Part shown: in pieces, positions 42,223 to 51,495 of the stretch
Layout of the letters: the number at the start of each line of letters is the position of its first letter
Numbering within the stretch: the stretch's first letter is position 1
DNA from: Flagellimonas flava
GTDB lineage: Bacteria; Bacteroidota; Bacteroidia; Flavobacteriales; Flavobacteriaceae
Length of the DNA: 64,000 nt
Assembly (NCBI RefSeq): GCF_900129665.1
Contig: NZ_FQWL01000001.1
Span: 1-64,000, forward strand
Direction of reading: 5' to 3'
Made by a program: the position numbers and the translations under genes
Notes under the pieces: generated by a model
What the model saw: the letters and a program-made list of their open reading frames with translations, nothing else
Told to the model about the DNA's origin: nothing
Databases searched by the model: none

Positions 42223-42268
42223 CATACGAATCCCGTTAAATTAGCGTTCTTTCTATAAACCCCACGCT

Positions 42269-42727
42269 ATGGAAAGAAAAGATTTTCTACGAAGTTTGGG
42301 CGCAGGTGCTGCATTTGCCCTTACATTCCCATGTTTAAACGGTTGCTCTACGGATTCTGAGGATTTGGAACAATTTCCTGAACCTGACGGAGTGGACTTT
42401 ACCGTTGACCTCACAGCTCCGGAATCGAGCCCTTTGGAAAGCAACGGTGGCTTCATTTTGGTGAAGTCGGACCCCGGACTTGGATATACTGATATAGTTG
42501 TGGCCAGAAACTTGGAAGGTGAGCTCATCGCCGCAAGTCAGATTTGCAGCCATCAGCAGACGGAAGAAGTCCGTTTCTTGGCACAGGATGGAGGTGTCTT
42601 TAGTTGTTCCACCCATGGTTCCCGATTCAGTCAAAATGGAACCCCATTGAATTCGGTGACCAATAATCCATTACGGGTTTTCAGTACGGAACTTAACGGA
42701 GACAGCCTTAGGGTATTTGAATCATAG
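42269..42727 (+). CDS. Rieske [2Fe-2S] lipoprotein
   Basis: A 152-residue exported protein. The N-terminus ERKDFLRSLGAGAAFALTFPCLNGC combines a weak RK-type twin-arginine-like start with a possible lipobox LNGC. The Rieske cluster ligands are ICSHQ (CxH) and FSCSTHGSRF (CxxH). No Rieske partner oxygenase is near. First gene of a five-gene run with thioredoxin, ApbE, DUF4266 and DUF3570 genes, spaced by 3-17 bp or overlapping, so an envelope redox function is inferred. Confidence 0.9.
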   Translation: MERKDFLRSLGAGAAFALTFPCLNGCSTDSEDLEQFPEPDGVDFTVDLTAPESSPLESNGGFILVKSDPGLGYTDIVVARNLEGELIAASQICSHQQTEEVRFLAQDGGVFSCSTHGSRFSQNGTPLNSVTNNPLRVFSTELNGDSLRVFES

Positions 42728-42738
42728 CATCGTAATTT

Positions 42739-43179
42739 ATGAAACACTTTTTGACCATATTATTTGGTGTTTTGTGCTTTGGTTTGGCCCAAGCGCAACA
42801 TTGGCAGGATAGTTTTGACGACGCGCTCAGCGCGGCAAGTCAGGAGGATAAACCCATAGTATTGGTGTTTTCCGGGTCAGATTGGTGTGGTCCTTGCATT
42901 CGGTTCAAACGAAATATCTTGGATTCAGACGAATTTCTTGAATATGCCGACGAGCACTACGTGCTTTTCAATGCCGATTTTCCCAAAAAGAAAAAAAACC
43001 AACTTTCACCTGAGAAGCTGAATCGGAACAAATCACTTTTTGAGGCCTATAACCCCAAAGGTCATTTTCCGTTGGTGGTAGTGCTGGACAAGGAAAAATC
43101 AGTTTTAGGGACCACTGGGTTCAATAAAAAAGCTTCACCTTCCGATTATATCTTATTGCTCAATGGATTTGTGCAATGA
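42739..43179 (+). CDS. Secreted thioredoxin-family protein
   Basis: A 146-residue protein with a cleavable signal peptide (FLTILFGVLCFGLAQAQ) and a thioredoxin fold carrying CxxC in VFSGSDWCGPCIRFKRNI. The cis-Pro region is NPKGHFPLVVVLDKEK. It is likely a periplasmic disulfide reductase or haem/metal-handling factor. It overlaps the apbE start by 4 bp (ATGA). Confidence 0.9.
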   Translation: MKHFLTILFGVLCFGLAQAQHWQDSFDDALSAASQEDKPIVLVFSGSDWCGPCIRFKRNILDSDEFLEYADEHYVLFNADFPKKKKNQLSPEKLNRNKSLFEAYNPKGHFPLVVVLDKEKSVLGTTGFNKKASPSDYILLLNGFVQ

Positions 43180-44171
43180 GGGCACTTCTGGTTCTCATAT
43201 TCGGCTGGATTTGTTCCCTGTCTTTTGGTCAGGAACCCAATGACGTTACCGTAAAAAAAACCATGAAATTGATGGGGAGCCGGTTTGAAATCACGGTAAT
43301 TGCCCCAAATGAGGACATAGGTTACATCAATATCAACGAGGCGGTATCCGAAATCAAACGGATAGAAAAAATCATTTCTTCTTGGGATGAGACCTCGGAG
43401 ACTTCAAAAATTAATTCCAATGCGGGCATTAGGCCCACTAAAGTGAGTGCAGAACTTTTTGGATTGATAGAACGCGCCAAAAAAATATCAGAAATTACCG
43501 ATGGTGCCTTTGATATTACCTATGCATCCATGGATAACATCTGGAAATTTGATGGGAGCATGGACCGCTCACCTTCTGAAAAGGCAATCCAACAGTCTGT
43601 TTCGAAAATTGGCCACGAAAAAATCATTCTGAATCCTGATGAAAGCACCGTGTTTCTTGAGGAACTAGGCATGCGCATTGGCTTTGGAGCTATCGGTAAG
43701 GGTTATGCTGCGGATAGGGCTAAAGAGCTCTTGATCTCTAAACAGGTAAAAGGGGGAATTATCAATGCGTCTGGGGATCTCACCACTTGGGGCACCAAGA
43801 CAACGGGAGAGAAATGGCTGGTCGGTATTGCCAATCCTTTGAGCAAGGAGAAGGTGTTTAGTTGGTTGCCGGTGGTGGAGTCCTCGGTGGCTACATCTGG
43901 CAATTATGAAAAATTCATAATCCTGAACGGAAAAAAATATTCACATATCATTGATCCTAGGACGGGTTATCCTACTTCTGGAGTTCAGAGTGTATCTGTT
44001 TTTGCCAAACATGCTGAGTTATGTGATGCCTTGGCTACCGCGGTATTTATCATGGGGAAGGATAGTGGTATTCACCTGATCAACCAGATGGATGGCGCAG
44101 AGGCGGTAGTGGTGGATTCGGATAATAAAATCCATAGGAGTACGGGAATAGTATTCAATGACAACCCTTAG
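43176..44171 (+). CDS. apbE: FAD:protein FMN transferase
   Basis: A 331-residue periplasmic ApbE enzyme that attaches FMN covalently to Thr or Ser of target proteins. It has a signal peptide (ALLVLIFGWICSLSFGQ), MKLMGSRFEITVIA, ITDGAFDITYASM, RIGFGAIGKGYAADRA, GGIINASGDLTTWG and HIIDPRTGYPTSGVQSVSV, the standard ApbE motif order with the Mg-binding residues. No neighbour carries a full D-G-x-S/T-G-A-T/S acceptor motif; the DUF4266 protein has only a partial match. Confidence 0.95.
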   Translation: MRALLVLIFGWICSLSFGQEPNDVTVKKTMKLMGSRFEITVIAPNEDIGYININEAVSEIKRIEKIISSWDETSETSKINSNAGIRPTKVSAELFGLIERAKKISEITDGAFDITYASMDNIWKFDGSMDRSPSEKAIQQSVSKIGHEKIILNPDESTVFLEELGMRIGFGAIGKGYAADRAKELLISKQVKGGIINASGDLTTWGTKTTGEKWLVGIANPLSKEKVFSWLPVVESSVATSGNYEKFIILNGKKYSHIIDPRTGYPTSGVQSVSVFAKHAELCDALATAVFIMGKDSGIHLINQMDGAEAVVVDSDNKIHRSTGIVFNDNP

Positions 44172-44180
44172 CTATAAGAC

Positions 44181-44390
44181 ATGAATAAAGTGTTCTATTT
44201 ATTGTGTATTCTAATTTTCACCAGTTCCTGTGTGGCGGTTCGGGAATATGACATGGTATACGTCAACGATCAAGAAATGTTGTTGGGCGCAAGGCCCTGC
44301 GAACGTTTTGAAACCAATTTTCAGATTTATCGCGAAGGCTCTGCTGGTGCCAATGGTGGAAAATCGGGTGGGGGATGCGGATGCAACTAA
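44181..44390 (+). CDS. DUF4266 small lipoprotein
   Basis: A 69-residue protein with signal and lipobox FTSSC (Cys17). The middle (LLGARPCERFETNFQIYREGSAG) and the Gly-rich end NGGKSGGGCGCN are typical of DUF4266, which is regularly linked to apbE and DUF3570 genes. The two terminal cysteines suggest metal or cofactor binding (inference). EGSAGAN resembles an ApbE acceptor motif with the acceptor residue replaced. The gene end overlaps the longest reading of the next gene. Confidence 0.85.
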   Translation: MNKVFYLLCILIFTSSCVAVREYDMVYVNDQEMLLGARPCERFETNFQIYREGSAGANGGKSGGGCGCN

Positions 44391-45733
44391 GGACTAAAAC
44401 AAAAAAGCCTAAGATGGTTCTGTCCAATACGCTAACAATTCGAAAATCCGGATTTGGATTAGCTTTTTGGTTATTGTTGGTTGGTTTAATAAGTCCGGCA
44501 ATTTGGGGACAGCAGACCAATAATTCATACACTAAAAGGGTTTTGGAGGCCAGCGAAGTTGATTTACTTTTCAGTTATTATGACCAGGATGGTCAAAACG
44601 CTGCCGTGACCGGTGGTGAGGGAACAGAGGAGTTGACCGATGCCACCTCTACGTTGGTGTTGCGGATTCCCATGAATGAAAACGATGTACTTACCGTGGA
44701 CGTTGGTTTGTCTGCCTATACCTCTGCATCGTCCAGTAATGTGGATCCCTTGGACGGGGGGAATCTGAATACCACTCCTTTTGATGCTTCTTCAGGGGAG
44801 TCCAGAAAGGATTTGCTTGCCTATTTCAATCCCAGTTATCAGCACAGTTCTACGGATAGAAACTCCATTTGGAGTGCAGACCTATATTTTTCAACAGAAT
44901 ACGATTATTTTTCGTTGGGTTTTGGAGGCAGCTACACTCGGTTGTTCAACGAGAAAAATACAGAGCTAAGCCTTGGTGGACGTGTGTTTTTAGACAAATG
45001 GAATGCGATTTACCCTATAGAGCTTAGACAAGGTTTTTTTGATGATCGGGTTACGGGTAATGGAACATACAATCCTTCTTTTACGCCTTTCCAAAGTGAA
45101 AATAGGAATTCGTATTCAGCATCATTTAGCTTTTCCCAAATTCTAACACAAAAGTTACAGGGTGCTATTTTTGCGGATGTGGTTACGCAAAATGGGCTGT
45201 TGAGCACACCTTTCCAACGCGTTTATTTTGGTGATACCGAAGCTTTTTTTATTGATGATTTCCAATTGGCAGACGACGTAGAACGACTTCCTGATAATAG
45301 GTTCAAAATACCTGTGGGTGGTAGGCTTAATTACTACGTGAATGATTTTATGGTGCTGCGCTCTTATTACCGGTTTTATTGGGACGACTGGGGCATAACC
45401 TCTCACACGGCAAGTTTGGAAGTGCCATTAAAGCTGAACGATAGATTTACCCTGTATCCAAACTATAGGTATTACACACAGTCAGCGGCGGATTATTTCT
45501 ACCCCAAGGAAGGAGCGCTGTCATCCTTTGAATTCTACACCTCCGATTACGATCTGTCCAGCTACTATGCCCATCAATATGGGGTGGGGATTCAATACAA
45601 GGACCTGTTGGCCAATGCAAAGCTATTTTCTTTTGGTTTAAAAACTATTGACCTTAGGTTCAATGCCTATGACAGAAGTGATGGTCTAAACGCCTATATT
45701 ATCTCTCTGGGAACCACTTTTGTGGGAAATTAG
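44375..45733 (+). CDS. DUF3570 outer-membrane beta-barrel protein
   Basis: A 452-residue protein. Met14 (44414) gives a clean signal peptide (SGFGLAFWLLLVGLISPAIWGQ) and is preferred; the upstream ATG overlaps the DUF4266 gene by 16 bp. The rest alternates amphipathic strands (RKDLLAYFNPSYQHSSTDRN, YFSLGFGGSYTRLF, YYVNDFMVLRSYYRFYWDDWG) and ends with a strand like YIISLGTTFVGN, as outer-membrane barrels do. DUF3570 accompanies DUF4266 and ApbE in many bacteria, presumably as the outer-membrane component of the same redox or secretion function. Confidence 0.85.
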   Translation: MRMQLRTKTKKPKMVLSNTLTIRKSGFGLAFWLLLVGLISPAIWGQQTNNSYTKRVLEASEVDLLFSYYDQDGQNAAVTGGEGTEELTDATSTLVLRIPMNENDVLTVDVGLSAYTSASSSNVDPLDGGNLNTTPFDASSGESRKDLLAYFNPSYQHSSTDRNSIWSADLYFSTEYDYFSLGFGGSYTRLFNEKNTELSLGGRVFLDKWNAIYPIELRQGFFDDRVTGNGTYNPSFTPFQSENRNSYSASFSFSQILTQKLQGAIFADVVTQNGLLSTPFQRVYFGDTEAFFIDDFQLADDVERLPDNRFKIPVGGRLNYYVNDFMVLRSYYRFYWDDWGITSHTASLEVPLKLNDRFTLYPNYRYYTQSAADYFYPKEGALSSFEFYTSDYDLSSYYAHQYGVGIQYKDLLANAKLFSFGLKTIDLRFNAYDRSDGLNAYIISLGTTFVGN

Positions 45734-45800
45734 CCTTGGTTTCTTCAAAAAACAATCCAATCAAAAATTGTAAATTCGCATTCCTAACGCGGATTGATTT

Positions 45801-46877
45801 ATGCTTGACAAACTCAACATTGTAAAACAACGTTTTGATGAGGTTTCCGACCTTATCATCCAACCTGATATCATCTCTGACCAGAAAAAGTATGTAAAGC
45901 TCAACAAGGAGTACAAGGACCTTAAGGTATTGGTGGACAAACGGGAAAAATACGTTGAGTTGACCAACAATATTAACGAAGCCGAGGAGATTATTGCGGA
46001 TGGAAGTGATGTCGAGATGGTGGAGATGGCCAAAATGCAACTGGAGGAGGCCAAGGATGGTCTTCCCAAGCTGGAAGAGGAGATTAAATTTCTACTCATA
46101 CCAAAGGACCCTGAAGACGAAAAGGATGTGGTTGTGGAGATCAGGGCAGGAACAGGCGGTGATGAAGCCAGTATTTTTGCTGGAGACCTCTTCCGTATGT
46201 ATACCAAGTATTGCGAATCCAAGGGCTGGAAAACCAACATAATAGATTTGAACGAGGGTACCAGTGGTGGATATAAGGAAATCCATTTTGAAGTGTCTGG
46301 AGAAGATGTCTACGGAACCCTAAAGTTTGAAGCCGGGGTGCATCGTGTGCAACGTGTGCCGCAAACTGAGACCCAGGGACGGGTGCATACCAGTGCGGCC
46401 ACTGTAATGGTGATTCCAGAGGCGGAGGATTTTGACGTTCAAATTGACCCTAAAGATGTTCGAATTGATTACTTCTGCTCATCTGGTCCGGGTGGACAAT
46501 CGGTAAACACAACCTATTCCGCTGTTCGTTTGACACACGTGCCTACAGGATTGGTGGCCCAGTGTCAAGACCAAAAGTCGCAGCACAAGAACAGGGAGAA
46601 GGCTTTTAAGGTGCTTCGATCCAGATTGTACGACCTGGAATTGGCCAAAAAACAGGAAGAGGATGCGGCCAAGCGAAATTCACAGGTAAGTAGTGGCGAT
46701 CGTTCAGCAAAAATTCGAACTTACAATTATCCGCAAGGAAGGGTTACGGACCATAGAATTGGACTTACCCTATATGATTTGCAGAATATTATCAACGGCG
46801 ATGTCCAAAAAATTATCGATGAGCTGATGTTGGTGGAAAATACGGAGAAACTTAAGGAGGCTTCGGAGATTTTTTAA
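45801..46877 (+). CDS. prfA: Peptide chain release factor 1
   Basis: A 358-residue class I release factor reading UAA and UAG. Codon-recognition region [27 protein letters not shown] holds the PxT tripeptide (PQT), and the peptidyl-hydrolysis motif GGQ is in [17 protein letters not shown]. The length is typical. It precedes pyrF by 60 bp. Confidence 0.97.
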   Translation: MLDKLNIVKQRFDEVSDLIIQPDIISDQKKYVKLNKEYKDLKVLVDKREKYVELTNNINEAEEIIADGSDVEMVEMAKMQLEEAKDGLPKLEEEIKFLLIPKDPEDEKDVVVEIRAGTGGDEASIFAGDLFRMYTKYCESKGWKTNIIDLNEGTSGGYKEIHFEVSGEDVYGTLKFEAGVHRVQRVPQTETQGRVHTSAATVMVIPEAEDFDVQIDPKDVRIDYFCSSGPGGQSVNTTYSAVRLTHVPTGLVAQCQDQKSQHKNREKAFKVLRSRLYDLELAKKQEEDAAKRNSQVSSGDRSAKIRTYNYPQGRVTDHRIGLTLYDLQNIINGDVQKIIDELMLVENTEKLKEASEIF

Positions 46878-46937
46878 CGCATTTTTGGCTTCAAACACTA
46901 GGAACCTAACAATGAAGGCCAACGAGAACCAACTAGC

Positions 46938-47759
46938 ATGAAAATAGAGCACTTAATTTCCCAAATCAAAAAAAAGAAGTCATTCCTATGTGTCGGTTTG
47001 GACACCGATTTAGACAAGGTGCCACAGCATTTACTTTCTGAGGACGATCCAATTTTCAGCTTCAACAAAGCCATTATTGATGCCACTTGTGAATATTGCG
47101 TAGCATATAAACCCAATATCGCTTTTTATGAGGCCTATGGCCTCAATGGTTGGAAGTCTTTGGAGCGAACCATGGATTATTTGAACGTGGAACACCCGGA
47201 TATATTTACTATAGCCGATGCCAAACGAGGTGATATTGGGAATACATCATTCCGTTATGCAAAGGCATTTTTTGAGACCTTAAACTTTGATTCGATTACC
47301 GTAGCGCCCTATATGGGAAGAGATTCTGTGGAGCCCTTTTTGGAGTTTAAGGACAAGCATACTATTCTATTGGCCCTTACGTCCAACAAAGGTGCTTTTG
47401 ATTTCCAAACCTTGGATGTGGAAGGTAAACAGCTTTATAAATCTGTTTTGCGGACGTCTCAAGGATACAAAAACGCTGAAAATCTGATGTACGTAATCGG
47501 AGCTACAAAGGCGTCCTTCTTGAAAGAGGTAAGGGAAATAGTTCCCGAGAGTTTTTTGTTGGTACCGGGTGTGGGAGCACAGGGAGGTAATTTGCAGGAG
47601 GTCTGCAAATACGGAATGGCAAAAAATATCGGTTTGCTGGTAAATTCTTCCAGAGGTATACTGTACGCCTCTCAAGGTGAGGATTTTGCCGAAAAGGCTG
47701 GGTTAAAGGCGAAAACTATTCAAGAAGAAATGGAGGTTGAACTGGATAGGTTAACCTAA
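46938..47759 (+). CDS. pyrF: Orotidine-5'-phosphate decarboxylase (type 2)
   Basis: A 273-residue enzyme making UMP from OMP. The catalytic [11 protein letters not shown] is the K-x-DIG motif of the longer type 2 subgroup, with [13 protein letters not shown] at the N-terminus and [15 protein letters not shown] near the C-terminus. The prfA-pyrF order is common in flavobacteria. It converges closely on a small minus-strand gene. Confidence 0.95.
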   Translation: MKIEHLISQIKKKKSFLCVGLDTDLDKVPQHLLSEDDPIFSFNKAIIDATCEYCVAYKPNIAFYEAYGLNGWKSLERTMDYLNVEHPDIFTIADAKRGDIGNTSFRYAKAFFETLNFDSITVAPYMGRDSVEPFLEFKDKHTILLALTSNKGAFDFQTLDVEGKQLYKSVLRTSQGYKNAENLMYVIGATKASFLKEVREIVPESFLLVPGVGAQGGNLQEVCKYGMAKNIGLLVNSSRGILYASQGEDFAEKAGLKAKTIQEEMEVELDRLT

Positions 47760-47764
47760 ATCCT

Positions 47765-47959
47765 TTAAGCAAGATTTTCCAATACTTTCTTAATTCCTTG
47801 GGCTTTTCGCTTAAAGAACTCTCCTAAGCTGGTATCCATGTATGTGGCATCTGTAGCTTTTTCAATGAAGTTCTGATACATGAACTCCAAAATGGGAACT
47901 GCCTGGCTTCCGCTTGTGATGGGGGTAACTGCCCCAACTTTGCAATACTGATTTTTCAT
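47765..47959 (-). CDS. Small hypothetical protein, 64 residues
   Basis: An intact short gene starting MKNQYCKVGAVTPITSG and continuing AVPILEFMYQNFIEKATDATYMDTSLGEFFKRKAQGIKKVLENLA in segments of normal amino-acid usage. It is soluble, with a helical C-terminus. No family is recognised. It ends 6 bp from the convergent pyrF stop, and codon use is like that of neighbours, so I favour a real gene. Confidence 0.55.
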   Translation of the reverse strand: MKNQYCKVGAVTPITSGSQAVPILEFMYQNFIEKATDATYMDTSLGEFFKRKAQGIKKVLENLA

Positions 47960-48154
47960 TTTACAAGATTTGTTATAACAAAGATACGGTCTAAAGCTGG
48001 TCTTGGACTATGGGTAGGTGGTCTATACAGCTAAAAATCAGGTACTTTATCTAAAATTTAACAATGAAGGAAACCTAAGCCCGTCGTTCTTGTACTTTCT
48101 TGGGAAAAAATTAACTTACATTTATTCAAAGCAAAACTGCACAAATAACATATC

Positions 48155-48670
48155 ATGGTTTACAGAAAGATTACCCTTTTGGCGGCACTCTTGGTTTTTA
48201 ATTTGATGCTTGCGCAAAATCAAACATCGTGTAAATGCTGTTCAGATAATCATCGGGCTTTTGATTTTTGGATTGGGGATTGGACGGTAGCGAATGCCAA
48301 GGACGGTTCCCCGGCGGGAACTAGTAAAATCAGCCAGGTAGAAGGAGGTTGCGTTATTCGGGAAAATTGGACGAGTGCTAAATCGGGGTTCACAGGGACG
48401 AGTCTTAATTTTTATAATGCTACGGATAAACAATGGGAGCAACTTTGGTTGGACAATACCGGTGCCTATTTGAAATTAAAAGGAAAAAGGGACGGGAACC
48501 AAATGATTCTATCTTCGGACCCTGTTGCTAAAGATGATGGTACAACGTATGTGAATAGAATCACATGGACGACGAACGAAGATGGAACCGTGAGACAACT
48601 ATGGGAAATACTGCAGGGGGGAGAGGTGGTTAATACTGCTTTTGATGGAATATACAGCAAAACAAAATAA
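48155..48670 (+). CDS. Secreted hypothetical protein, DUF1579-like
   Basis: A 171-residue protein with a signal peptide (KITLLAALLVFNLMLAQ) and a cysteine cluster CKCCSDNH, then RAFDFWIGDWTVANA...EGGCVIRENWTS...GTSLNFYNATDKQWEQLWLDNTG. The 'FDFWIGDW' opening and repeated beta-strand Trp pattern resemble the DUF1579 lipocalin-like proteins. A small-molecule-binding role is possible; nothing more can be said. Single gene. Confidence 0.7.
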   Translation: MVYRKITLLAALLVFNLMLAQNQTSCKCCSDNHRAFDFWIGDWTVANAKDGSPAGTSKISQVEGGCVIRENWTSAKSGFTGTSLNFYNATDKQWEQLWLDNTGAYLKLKGKRDGNQMILSSDPVAKDDGTTYVNRITWTTNEDGTVRQLWEILQGGEVVNTAFDGIYSKTK

Positions 48671-48841
48671 ACAGCCCGAAGCTTATATTGATGACTAATT
48701 CAAATATGTACCTAATGAGACCAAAGAATCTTTGGGAAGTAGCTTGGGCTGTTCATTACCTTAAATTACAACGGGAAGAATGCTTTCATGGCTAAACCTT
48801 ATAAACGTTTACTTTCCCGATTTAAGATTACTGAACTACCC

Positions 48842-50362
48842 TTAGGTGCGTATAACGCTTTTCTGGTATTGTGTTGGAGTGAGCTGCGTATCTTTCTTGA
48901 ATGCCTTGTTGAAGGTAACCTTGTTGTTATACCCAACTTCGTAAGCCACATTGATGATGTTCAGCCTTCTGGATTTGTCTTCCAGTAAGAGTTGCTTGGC
49001 TTCCTTGATTCTGTACATATTTACAAATTCATGAAAACTGACATTAAAGTGTTCATTGATAATTTGAGAAGTATTATGTCTAGTGGTGTTCAATTTTTGG
49101 GCCACCATATCCAGACTGATGTTATTTTCCCTGTAAATTTTATCGATTGCGAATAAATTGAGTAGGTCTTCTTTCAATTCCAAAGACAAGCTTGGAGTAA
49201 GACCAGATTTCTCATATTTTGGAAACAAGCGGTTGCTATAGGCGTATATACCACTGAAGACATCGGGCTGTATGTTGGCAGAATAGCCAACATATAGAAC
49301 CATCAAAGCCATTGCGGCTAAGGAAAGATCATAAAAAACGCCGCTGATTACCCCGTTTACGATCACGATGCCGTAGGCCGTATACGTAATTACATAAAGA
49401 ATGTGAATATGATAAACGTTTTTCTGCCAGATACGGCTTTTGTTTTCTACTAGTTTCTCCCTCTTTCCTTTTTGATATACCCTACCGATATAATATCCAT
49501 AGATGGTCAATGAAATGATTTTTAGCACGACCAAGAGCAAAAGTTTTCCCGAATCTTGGGGATTTAGCCCTTCTTGGACCCTGGAAAGCATTACTTGAAT
49601 TTTGCTGTCCCCCGAAAAGTTATATACCGTAATAAAAAGATAACCTAGTAAAACTACCGTTGGCAACAAATGCAAAAAATCTAGGGTCCTGAACTTGTAT
49701 TTCTGCATGGTGCACTTGAAATAAAAGTATAGCAGAGGTCCATAAAGGAATGACCCCCAGGTGGACATTAAATAGGTATGGGGATACTGAAAGTAATAGT
49801 TTGAGCTATTAATGGAAACGTGTAGGATAAAGAAGGAATGAATAAACACAAACAGGGCAATCAGGAGCCTTGAAGCCCTATGGATTCGTTTGTTGAACAC
49901 AATTAATATTACTACATAAAATCCTACCAGTGCAACAAATAGATATAATAGTGACCAGGTTGTGACCCTGGGTATCACCCTCTCCGAAATGAGCTTGAAT
50001 TCATCAGATTTGCGAATAGGGTCAAAACCTTCATTGGACAGAAAATTTGGATTGAAGTCATGCTGTAAATAGGATAGCAAGGTTGCGGTAGATTCTTTGG
50101 GAAGATCCAAGGCAGCCTCGCTTAGCGCCAAACGCTTTAAAATATGGTTTTTTTCGGCCGAAGGATTATCTAGATTTCGCTGGTATATGGAAATGGCTTT
50201 TTTGTACCTGTGTATATTGTAGTAATAGTCAGCCCATTCAAGAGAATCTTGCAAGCTTACATTGCCGTCTTCCGCAAAATCCAGCATATTGGTACCCGTG
50301 TTTGACAAGCAACTGGTGCAGGAAACGAAAAACACAAACAGGAAGAGGTACAACCGTCCCAT
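48842..50362 (-). CDS. Membrane-anchored AraC-family regulator
   Basis: A 506-residue protein. A signal-like N-terminus (RLYLFLFVFFVSC) and a TPR-like extracytoplasmic region (about 30-115) are followed by seven or so membrane helices (about 130-365) and a C-terminal AraC HTH domain (about 405-506) with VAQKLNTTRHNTSQIINEHFNVSF and IINVAYEVGYNNKVTFNKAFKKDTQLTPTQYQ. This is the flavobacterial membrane-AraC type, expected to sense an envelope signal and bind DNA from the membrane. Targets unknown; no partner is adjacent. Confidence 0.85.
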   Translation of the reverse strand: MGRLYLFLFVFFVSCTSCLSNTGTNMLDFAEDGNVSLQDSLEWADYYYNIHRYKKAISIYQRNLDNPSAEKNHILKRLALSEAALDLPKESTATLLSYLQHDFNPNFLSNEGFDPIRKSDEFKLISERVIPRVTTWSLLYLFVALVGFYVVILIVFNKRIHRASRLLIALFVFIHSFFILHVSINSSNYYFQYPHTYLMSTWGSFLYGPLLYFYFKCTMQKYKFRTLDFLHLLPTVVLLGYLFITVYNFSGDSKIQVMLSRVQEGLNPQDSGKLLLLVVLKIISLTIYGYYIGRVYQKGKREKLVENKSRIWQKNVYHIHILYVITYTAYGIVIVNGVISGVFYDLSLAAMALMVLYVGYSANIQPDVFSGIYAYSNRLFPKYEKSGLTPSLSLELKEDLLNLFAIDKIYRENNISLDMVAQKLNTTRHNTSQIINEHFNVSFHEFVNMYRIKEAKQLLLEDKSRRLNIINVAYEVGYNNKVTFNKAFKKDTQLTPTQYQKSVIRT

Positions 50363-50532
50363 AAGTTGATTAGTGAATTAGCCTTCTTTGAAATTAAAGA
50401 ATTACTCAATTCGAAGTGTTAAAAAAAAACTAAAAAGCGTAATCCCCGATAATAGTTTACTCTTGGCAATTTGTTTTGAATATGCTTTTTAGGAGGTTTG
50501 GGAAAGAAAAAAAGTGCATTCAGAAGACGAAA

Positions 50533-50554
50533 AAACCGGTGCAGGCACCGGTTT
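50533..50554 (-). terminator. Palindromic terminator downstream of DUF4197 gene
   Basis: AAACCGGTGC and GCACCGGTTT form a 10-bp stem around AG (working loop 4), with a minus-strand T run. It lies about 170 bp after the DUF4197 stop codon. Confidence 0.65.
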
Positions 50555-50606
50555 AAACTAACTAACTCAAAAAAATGCTAACTCAGATAACTTGCTACAA
50601 AATTCC

Positions 50607-50634
50607 AATTTAACCTTTTTGGAAAGGTTAAATT
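50607..50634. repeat. 12-bp-stem hairpin of unknown role
   Basis: AATTTAACCTTT and AAAGGTTAAATT form a perfect stem with loop TTGG. Flanking AAATTCC and GGAATTT can extend it across bulges. No U tract on either side, so it is not an obvious terminator. Confidence 0.6.
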
Positions 50635-50721
50635 AACTTTAGGAATTTGTTATAATTGTCTTTCTTTGTTGTGATTATAACGATAAAACTTTATAGTTAT
50701 TACATTATTATGAAAATTTTA

Positions 50722-51426
50722 TCATTTATCTTGCAAAGCGAACACCTTCTTTAACAAATCTGTTGTCCTAGACGAAATTTTTGTCCTAATTTGCTGCTCT
50801 TCCACAGCTATCATTTTATAAACCCCGTCCAAAGCTTCCTTCGTGGTGTAGTCGGTTAAGTCCGGATTTACATCATTGGTCAATGGCAAACTATTGTATT
50901 TGTTAATGATGTTTCTCCAGATTTGATCGGCTCCCACTTTTTTGAAAGAACGCTCAATAACAGGATTAAATTTGTCGTATAATTTGGTTTCGGTGGTACG
51001 CTGTAAATAACCAGTGGCCGCAGTATCACTTCCCAAAAGAATTTGTCTTGCATCGGCAAAGGAAATTCCTTTGACCGCATCAACAAAAATGGGAGTTGCT
51101 TCTTTTACAGCATCCTCGGCTGCTCGGTTCAAAATACGGAGTCCCTCGTCAGCCAAGTTCCCCAGGCCAATGTCCCTCAAAGTTTTGTCGACTTTCTTCA
51201 ATTCTTCCGGCAAAAATATTTTGACCAGTTCATTTTTAAAGAACCCGTCTTTAAGGCCCAATTTGTTTACCTGTTTTTCAATTCCAAGGTTTAGAGCATC
51301 CCGCAATGCCTGCGCTATTTCCCCATCACCAATAGTTGTTCCCTGTGGAAGTTGGTTAACAACTTGTTGCAATTCGGTACAGCCTACTAGCTGAAATACC
51401 AGAACGCATAACAGTATTCGTTTCAT
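50722..51426 (-). CDS. DUF4197 lipoprotein
   Basis: A 234-residue predicted lipoprotein with lipobox QLVGC (Cys16). The sequence is helix-rich with IAQALRDALNLGIEKQVNKLG...FFKNEL.KIFLPEELKKVDKTLRDIG and NRAAEDAVKEATPIFVDAVKGISFADARQILLGSDTAATGYLQ-type segments, the DUF4197 pattern. Envelope location; function unknown. Single gene between the AraC regulator and purU. Confidence 0.85.
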   Translation of the reverse strand: MKRILLCVLVFQLVGCTELQQVVNQLPQGTTIGDGEIAQALRDALNLGIEKQVNKLGLKDGFFKNELVKIFLPEELKKVDKTLRDIGLGNLADEGLRILNRAAEDAVKEATPIFVDAVKGISFADARQILLGSDTAATGYLQRTTETKLYDKFNPVIERSFKKVGADQIWRNIINKYNSLPLTNDVNPDLTDYTTKEALDGVYKMIAVEEQQIRTKISSRTTDLLKKVFALQDK

Positions 51427-51495
51427 GTTTCTGTGTTTTATAGTTGAGCTTAATTTACACCGAAACTTTATAAAACCCAGCTGAGAAACAGAATT

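Larger units (their letters stand above)
50363..50721. other. Gene-free region with two long hairpins
   Basis: 359 bp without a coding frame. It contains the terminator at 50533-50554 and a 12-bp-stem inverted repeat at 50607-50634 (outer pairing AAATTCC / GGAATTT). It also holds the upstream region of the AraC-type gene. Confidence 0.6.

Noticed and set aside
48671-48752. ACAGCCC...GGGCTGT stem with a loop of nearly 70 nt after the DUF1579-like gene, possibly a small mobile repeat
   Set aside because: Only 7 + 5 paired bases around a bulge, no target duplication and no second copy seen; could be chance.
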